Shown in pieces: positions 59,691-64,000 of a stretch of 64,000 nucleotides of DNA. Below the pieces are notes generated by a model. It did not search any database and was not told the DNA's origin. It saw only the letters and a list, made by a program, of their open reading frames with translations. Both the position numbers and the translations under genes were made by a program. Position 1 is the stretch's first letter. Each line of letters starts with the position of its first letter. The DNA is from Candidatus Micrarchaeota archaeon CG1_02_47_40 (lineage in GTDB: Archaea > Micrarchaeota > Micrarchaeia > Anstonellales > CG1-02-47-40), in the NCBI GenBank assembly GCA_001871475.1, contig MNVE01000003.1, positions 1 to 64,000 of the forward strand, given 5' to 3'.

Positions 59691-61481
59691 CTACTTTATT
59701 TTAGTCAGCCCCCAAAGAATCGCAACAACAGTGCCTATCAGTATAGTGGGTGCCGCAATCCTCGCAATCGCAACCACCGAGCTTATCGTTGCGACCATTT
59801 CTATTGACTGCCTTGAGCCGAACACCTCAATCTTCATCCTTCCAAGAGCAGAGCCGGCTTTCACCTCCTCAAGATTGGCATAAGCGCTTAAGAGGCACTC
59901 CAAAACCGCATCAGCAGTCTTTGCGCCCCCCCGCTTCCCTATGGGGTTTAGCACCCCCTGCACGTTGTTTATCTCGTGCGTGTCAGTTGTGAATACCTCG
60001 CATCCTATCTTCTGTCCCTTTCCCCTGCCCCACTTCTGCACGGTTTCAATAAGCTCGCTTCTGAATTCTGGTGTCACCCCGTTTGAGTCAATCACAACAT
60101 ATGCAAACAATTTTCCAACATCAAAGAGCGCCACTTTTATCCCGTTCCCTCCGATTGCAGGCTCTCCGACTGGGTTTTTTCTTCCGATTCCAAGCCGCAT
60201 TTTTTTCATATCTGCCTTTTTTGAAAGCGCGTCAAGCAGCGCATCTTCCATCTCAAATGCAATTGGCGAGCCGGGCTCCACAGAAGCAATATCCCCTGTT
60301 TCCGAGTTGTGCTCATCCACAACGATTGCAGTTTTAGCATATCTGCCTGCAACGTTCATAAGCGAGCGCCCGATGGCAAAATTCACATCCTCCGTGGTTT
60401 TCGGCGCCCGCGTGAAAGAGGCAAACGCGCAATCATTCACCAGGAGGCAGAGCGCGCCCGAGTCTCCGCTTTTCCCTTCCAAAATCGCCCCCTTGGCAGG
60501 CGAGAATTTCATCTTCTTTCTTTCAAATTCATACGCCTGCATTATTTTTTCCGCTTCAGTGCCAGCAACCGGGTTAAAATCATGCGTGCAGGTGCCATGG
60601 AACACAAACACTTCCCCTCCTTCTTGTTTTCCTATCCTCTGCGCAAGAATTTTCGGGAATTCGCTCCCGCCCAGATTTCCAAACGGACCAAAGTGCACGT
60701 AAGGCACTATGAATGTGGTTTTCTGCCGCTTCCCCTCAAAGCAGAGCACCCCAAGCAGCGTTTCAACCTCCTCTCCCATCTCTTCAAACGTCTCTTCCAA
60801 ATCCTTTTCCCGGTTCAGCCACTGCGCGGCAAACATACTGATGGCATCAGTGCTTTTCACCCCGATGTTTCTTTTCATCGGCGCGTTTATGAGAAAGAAA
60901 AGCATGTACAGCCCGACAAGGAAGAGAAATGAGGCAAAATACATCTTCAGTATTGCAAGCAGCCAGTCCTGCTCAATTTCAATCTGCCTGCTTGCAAGGA
61001 GAAATGCTGCGTTGTAGCATAGCTGCAGCAATGAAAATAAGAAAGCGGTTTTTCCCAATCCAAACACTGTCCCCACGATGAAAAACCACGTGACGAACGC
61101 AAGCCCAAACCCAACGAACACCACCTCGTTTCCAAGGGGCATTCCCGCCCGCTCAAGCAATGCGCCTGCAATGTAAAAACTCCCATATACTGCCGCCGCG
61201 ACAAGGGAGAGGAAAATCACCCTTCGCAGCACAATCTCCCGCCTTACTATGTAAAAAGTGATTGCCGAGAGGAGAGCAGGCACGGTTATTAGGAAAATTC
61301 CGGTTGCCATGCCCTCAACCGCAGAGGAGAATCCTACCTCTCCCTTCCTTATGGAAATTATTGCTATCCCGAAAATCATACCTACAAGCGCAAGGTAAAG
61401 CCACAGCACCCTTGCCCTTGGCAGGCTCATGAAATACTTCGTGAGGTTTACGGCGCGTTCAGCAGAACCCATCAATTTCAT
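59691..61481 (-). CDS. DUF2070 archaeal membrane protein
   Basis: The 596-residue protein has about seven N-terminal membrane helices, then a soluble domain with signature stretches FIVPYVHFGPFGNLGGSEFP, FHGTCTHDFNPVAG, VDEHNSETG and TTDTHEINNVQG, and a final hydrophobic segment. This is the DUF2070 layout, restricted to archaea, of unknown function. The conserved His/Asp/Glu clusters (HGTCTHDFN and TDTHEIN) look like a metal or phosphate site. Its tight link with the GT4 gene suggests a role at the membrane in lipid or glycan work. Confidence 0.87.
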   Translation of the reverse strand: MKLMGSAERAVNLTKYFMSLPRARVLWLYLALVGMIFGIAIISIRKGEVGFSSAVEGMATGIFLITVPALLSAITFYIVRREIVLRRVIFLSLVAAAVYGSFYIAGALLERAGMPLGNEVVFVGFGLAFVTWFFIVGTVFGLGKTAFLFSLLQLCYNAAFLLASRQIEIEQDWLLAILKMYFASFLFLVGLYMLFFLINAPMKRNIGVKSTDAISMFAAQWLNREKDLEETFEEMGEEVETLLGVLCFEGKRQKTTFIVPYVHFGPFGNLGGSEFPKILAQRIGKQEGGEVFVFHGTCTHDFNPVAGTEAEKIMQAYEFERKKMKFSPAKGAILEGKSGDSGALCLLVNDCAFASFTRAPKTTEDVNFAIGRSLMNVAGRYAKTAIVVDEHNSETGDIASVEPGSPIAFEMEDALLDALSKKADMKKMRLGIGRKNPVGEPAIGGNGIKVALFDVGKLFAYVVIDSNGVTPEFRSELIETVQKWGRGKGQKIGCEVFTTDTHEINNVQGVLNPIGKRGGAKTADAVLECLLSAYANLEEVKAGSALGRMKIEVFGSRQSIEMVATISSVVAIARIAAPTILIGTVVAILWGLTKIK

Positions 61482-61541
61482 CTCCTAACCGTTATAATCT
61501 CGTATATCTTTATAAAAACCCCCCCTCCCCAATAACCTCCT

Positions 61542-62165
61542 ATGGAAAAAATCTGCCCAAGATGCGGCATTTCCTCAAAAACCGCCCCCTTCGCAGGCAA
61601 TTTCTGCGAGAACTGCTACCCGCTTAGCGTGCGCATCCCAATGGCGGTTAACGTTTTACAGTGCAAAAAGTGCCGCCATATAAAATATGCGGGCTGGTCA
61701 GCGCCAACGCCAGAAAACCTAACCCATATCATTCTCAAGCAGAGCAAGGGAAAGGTTGCATCCGCCCGCTTTGACAAGAAGAACTCCCTGCTTGCAGTTG
61801 AAATGGATTCCGCGCACGGCACTTTCATAAAATCATTTCCCGTGGAAATAATTTATTCTCCCTCCCTCTGCGACACCTGCTCAAAATCCGCAGGCAGCTA
61901 CTCGGAAGCGATAATACAGCTTAGGGGGAACAAGGAGAAGATAGAAAAATACATTGACAAGCTCCAGTCAAGGATTCGCAGGAAAACCTTCATTTCCCGC
62001 ACCGTTTCCCTTTCTGAGGGAATTGACTTTTACGTCGGGGATAAGATAGAGGCGCTGCGGGCGCTGCAGAACTTTGATTTGGAATATCTGCGCACGGAAA
62101 AGCTGGTGGGGCAGAGAAAAGACGGGAGAAGGATTTACCGCTCAACTTTTCGGGTGCGGTTCTAA
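61542..62165 (+). CDS. NMD3-like ribosome-associated protein (archaeal)
   Basis: The 207-residue protein has the N-terminal zinc modules of NMD3: CPRC, NFCENCY, CKKCRHIK and CDTC. The rest has an OB-like core (SEAIIQLRGNKEKIEKYI) and GIDFYVGDK, a pattern of the family. In eukaryotes NMD3 adapts 60S export; in archaea it is thought to take part in large-subunit maturation. ATG 61542 lies 20-odd bases after a TATATCTTTATAAAAA box, so the mRNA has almost no leader. Confidence 0.85.
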   Translation: MEKICPRCGISSKTAPFAGNFCENCYPLSVRIPMAVNVLQCKKCRHIKYAGWSAPTPENLTHIILKQSKGKVASARFDKKNSLLAVEMDSAHGTFIKSFPVEIIYSPSLCDTCSKSAGSYSEAIIQLRGNKEKIEKYIDKLQSRIRRKTFISRTVSLSEGIDFYVGDKIEALRALQNFDLEYLRTEKLVGQRKDGRRIYRSTFRVRF

Positions 62166-62452
62166 ATTTTCACTAATCCTCTTTTCTTAAGCTCTTCCGC
62201 CCCCTGCGGGTTCCAAAGCCAGCTAACCGTCTTATCAGCTTCAACATGTATTTTTCCGGAATATTCCAGATAATCAAGTATGGTGACAAAAGTCGTCCAC
62301 ATGACTTTTTTCTTTAAGTTTTTCCATATTTCCGTTATGGTTTTTGAGCTCCTGCTCCTGAAAAGCTCCTTTTCCATCATGAGTATGGTGTCAAGCCTGG
62401 GATACCTGTCAAGGTTTTTCGGCTTAAATTCAGTTAGAGTTGTAGCCCCCAT
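62162..62452 (-). CDS. Small winged-helix protein
   Basis: The 96-residue protein has the helix-helix-strand layout of a winged helix: ITEIWKNLKKKVMWTTFVTI, LDYLEYSGKIHVEADKTVSW and LWNPQGAEELKKRGLVKI. The wing and W/P segment are common in archaeal regulators of this size. The 3' end overlaps the NMD3-like gene by four bases. The hairpins at 62462-62501 lie just upstream of its start. Confidence 0.65.
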   Translation of the reverse strand: MGATTLTEFKPKNLDRYPRLDTILMMEKELFRSRSSKTITEIWKNLKKKVMWTTFVTILDYLEYSGKIHVEADKTVSWLWNPQGAEELKKRGLVKI

Positions 62453-62461
62453 ATTTATCCC

Positions 62462-62501
62462 TTTGCCCTTCGGGCAAATCTAAAAAACCTAAAGGTTTTT
62501 T
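62462..62501. repeat. Two adjacent hairpins
   Basis: TTTGCCC-TTC-GGGCAAA (62462-62478) belongs to the dispersed GCCC-TTC-GGGC group. AAAAAACCT-AA-AGGTTTTTT (62482-62501) is a nine-pair stem with T-run, a possible terminator for either strand. They sit between the winged-helix gene and the 3' end of the LPG-synthase-like gene. Confidence 0.65.
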
Positions 62502-62551
62502 ATCAATTGATGTATTTATCAAATGATAAATTTATAATGCTTTTCTTTTTG

Positions 62552-63532
62552 TCAAGATTGGCTTTTCCTTTTGTTCCCTCCAATCCAGCCAATCCCCTCA
62601 ACAATGCCAACCGAATCAACCAGTATCATCACAAACCTTGTCATCAGCGTGAAAGCAATCGCCTGCGGCAAGCCTATTCCAAACTGCATCAAGACAAACG
62701 CAGCCCCTGCCTCGCTAACACCTGCCCCGGCAATCGTGGGAAGGGGCATGAACTGCAAAAGGGTTATGATTGGCTGCACAAAACCCCAGAATATTATTGG
62801 GGCAAACGCAATTTCCGGCTTTACCCCCAGGCTCATGGCAATGAACCACCACTCAATCGCCTTGAAAATCCAGGTAATGAATATGAGCACGAGTATGTGC
62901 GGTGTCAGCGCCGATATAGCATGCGAGTTCTCCTGCATCTTACCTATCATTTCCAGCGCTTTTCCCCCGAATGGCAGTCTCTCCGCGAAAGAAATCATTC
63001 CTAAAAACCTCTGCGAGAAAAGCAGGAGCGCCATAAAGGCAACCATTCCAAAAAGGCCAAGCAACCCCAGCACGATTCCCGCCCCGGCATTCTCCCCTGC
63101 CCCCACAATCACAAATGAAAATAAATACCAGGCGCCTATTCCGCCTGCAACCAGCTTGTAAATGAAATCAAACATCTGCGGGCCCAATATGGAAACAAGC
63201 GCCTCCCCGCTTTTCACTTTATGATTTTTTGCCAGCACAGCCGCAGTTGCAAAATACCCGCTTCGCGCAGGCGTGAAATCCGATGCGAGCATGCCTGAAA
63301 AATGCGAGGTAAGTATCTTTTTGTACTCAAGCTTCGTTCCCAAATACTCAAGAATCATCTGTATTCTGTAAGCCATCACCGCATTAATTGCAAAATAAAA
63401 AACAAGCGCAACCGCAAAATAAGCAAGATTTGCCCCTGCAATCACTTCCGCTACCTTTCCGACATCCGCAAAGCTGACAACCGCAGCAAGCACTATCAAG
63501 GAAAAAACTATCTGCAGAATGGTTCTTTTCAT
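62552..63532 (-). CDS. LPG-synthase-TM/UPF0104 family membrane protein
   Basis: The 326-residue protein has about eight membrane helices and the family sequence SHFSGMLASDFTPARSGYFA, then LPTIAGAGVSEAGAAFVL. These match the lysylphosphatidylglycerol-synthase membrane domain family, which includes AglD-like proteins and likely lipid-glycan flippases. There is no aminoacyl-transferase domain. ATG 63532 (AGGACAG before it) is chosen: a start at 63592 would add twenty residues read from the 3' half of the tRNA-His gene. Confidence 0.85.
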   Translation of the reverse strand: MKRTILQIVFSLIVLAAVVSFADVGKVAEVIAGANLAYFAVALVFYFAINAVMAYRIQMILEYLGTKLEYKKILTSHFSGMLASDFTPARSGYFATAAVLAKNHKVKSGEALVSILGPQMFDFIYKLVAGGIGAWYLFSFVIVGAGENAGAGIVLGLLGLFGMVAFMALLLFSQRFLGMISFAERLPFGGKALEMIGKMQENSHAISALTPHILVLIFITWIFKAIEWWFIAMSLGVKPEIAFAPIIFWGFVQPIITLLQFMPLPTIAGAGVSEAGAAFVLMQFGIGLPQAIAFTLMTRFVMILVDSVGIVEGIGWIGGNKRKSQS

Positions 63533-63558
63533 TTTCTGTCCTCGTGGAGTATTAAAAG

Positions 63559-63702
63559 GGCCACAGCCGAGATTCTCATTTTCATACCCCATTCTTTCTC
63601 TTGGGGGGTGAAGACCTTAGGGGGGTGAAACCCCCATATGGTTTTGAACTCGGGCTAAGGGCTCCACAGGCCCCTGTGCTACCAGGCTACACCACCGTGG
63701 CC
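63559..63702 (-). tRNA. tRNA-His(GUG) with a 70-base intron in the T-loop
   Basis: On the minus strand GCCACGG pairs with CTGTGGC, with an encoded G at -1 facing C at 73, as expected for His. The D-stem GTGT pairs with GCAC, the anticodon stem GGGGC with GCCCT around CTGTGGA (anticodon GUG in RNA), and T-stem CCGAG with CTCGG. The T-loop is interrupted. TTCA can pair with intron TGAG, and cutting the AAA and AAT bulges after two bases removes 63573-63642 and leaves TTCAAAT. This puts the intron at 59/60, unlike 56/57 in Gly. The mature length is 74 including G-1. Confidence 0.85.
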
Positions 63703-63803
63703 ACTGGCATTAATTGTAAATTAGAATGCTTAAAAACACGTATCTCAAAAAGAAGAAAATAAAAGAAATAAAAAAGAAAAAAAGAGAGGGAAAATGTTCC
63801 CCC

Positions 63804-63992
63804 TTACTGCACGATTTCCCCGATTGCAAACGTGGACTTAAGCTCCTTTATCCTTACCTTTATCTTGTCCCCCTTGTTTGCACCCGTGACGAATATCACG
63901 AAACCGTCCTTTTTTGCTATGCCGTCCCCTTTTGCGGCGATTGCTTCTATTTCAACGTCAATCTCGTCGCCGACTTTTACGGGCTTTGGCAT
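63804..63992 (-). CDS. Stand-alone TRAM-domain protein
   Basis: The 62-residue protein is one TRAM domain: VGDEIDVEIEAIAAKGDGIA, then KKDGFVIFVTGANKGDKIKV and RIKELKSTFAIGEIVQ. Stand-alone TRAM proteins are abundant RNA-binding proteins in archaea, considered functional analogues of bacterial cold-shock proteins. The ATG is complete at the window edge. A T-rich region after the stop (plus-strand A-rich 63760-63785) suits termination. Confidence 0.93.
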   Translation of the reverse strand: MPKPVKVGDEIDVEIEAIAAKGDGIAKKDGFVIFVTGANKGDKIKVRIKELKSTFAIGEIVQ

Positions 63993-64000
63993 AAATCCCC

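Noticed and set aside
63533-63592. N-terminal extension of the LPG-synthase-like protein
   Set aside because: These twenty codons read through the 3' part of tRNA-His and part of its intron; ATG 63532 with an upstream purine-rich site is a better start.

Overview
The window reads as a chromosome segment of an archaeon. It carries aRF1, Spt5, SecE, archaeal FtsZ, archaeal-type TyrRS, an NMD3-like protein, a DUF2070 protein, a stand-alone TRAM protein, an S-layer protein of the methanococcal family, TATA-box promoters (several apparently leaderless) and intron-containing tRNA genes. Tightly packed small membrane/surface genes plus tRNA introns at unusual positions would fit a DPANN-type lineage (Micrarchaeota or Diapherotrites-like), but that placement is inference. 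No rRNA, CRISPR array or insertion sequence was seen.

Layout. 1-8.6 kb: a 5'-truncated membrane protein with pentapeptide repeats, ScpA-ScpB, an acylphosphatase-like protein, a degraded methyltransferase remnant, thioredoxin-HisRS, a CPA2 antiporter and ribosomal L11. 8.6-20 kb: a secreted beta-propeller protein, an AT-rich AbiE-like pair inserted tail-to-tail against the ftsZ-secE-spt5 operon, TyrRS, then an AT-rich accessory island (nucleosidase-like unknown, winged helix, AbrB-like, lipoprotein, AN1/Cys-rich/transglutaminase membrane protein) with a recurring TTTTTACACAA motif. 19.6-31 kb: agmatinase, a convergent DUF4870-like pair, a glycogen-synthase-like transferase with a GH57 hydrolase, a large surface propeller protein, and a membrane-anchored tandem AAA ATPase. 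31-43 kb: the S-layer gene with a structured leader, two membrane proteins, argininosuccinate synthase, an unknown 572-residue protein with a beta-carbonic-anhydrase-like signature next to a true beta-carbonic anhydrase, and aRF1 with an intein splitting the GGQ loop. 43-50 kb: a secreted Lon-type (S16) protease, three tRNA-Gly genes, a compact ADP-dependent sugar kinase, a DsrE protein, a PIN pair, tRNA-Phe and a mannosyltransferase-like GT. 50-64 kb: a Lon-like ATPase without protease domain, a five-gene operon centred on a VirB4/HerA-type ATPase, a GT4 transferase, DUF2070, NMD3-like, winged helix, an LPG-synthase-TM protein, tRNA-His and a TRAM protein.

The strongest unusual signals are: (1) three tRNA-Gly genes (CCC, UCC, GCC anticodons) and tRNA-His, all with an intron inside the T-loop, so the usual TTCAAAT signature is absent from the DNA but is restored by splicing; (2) the intein placed exactly after the catalytic GGQ of aRF1; (3) the VirB4/HerA membrane operon; (4) the large protein with a CxDSR...HxxC signature beside carbonic anhydrase; (5) an S-layer mRNA leader with two mutually exclusive helices.
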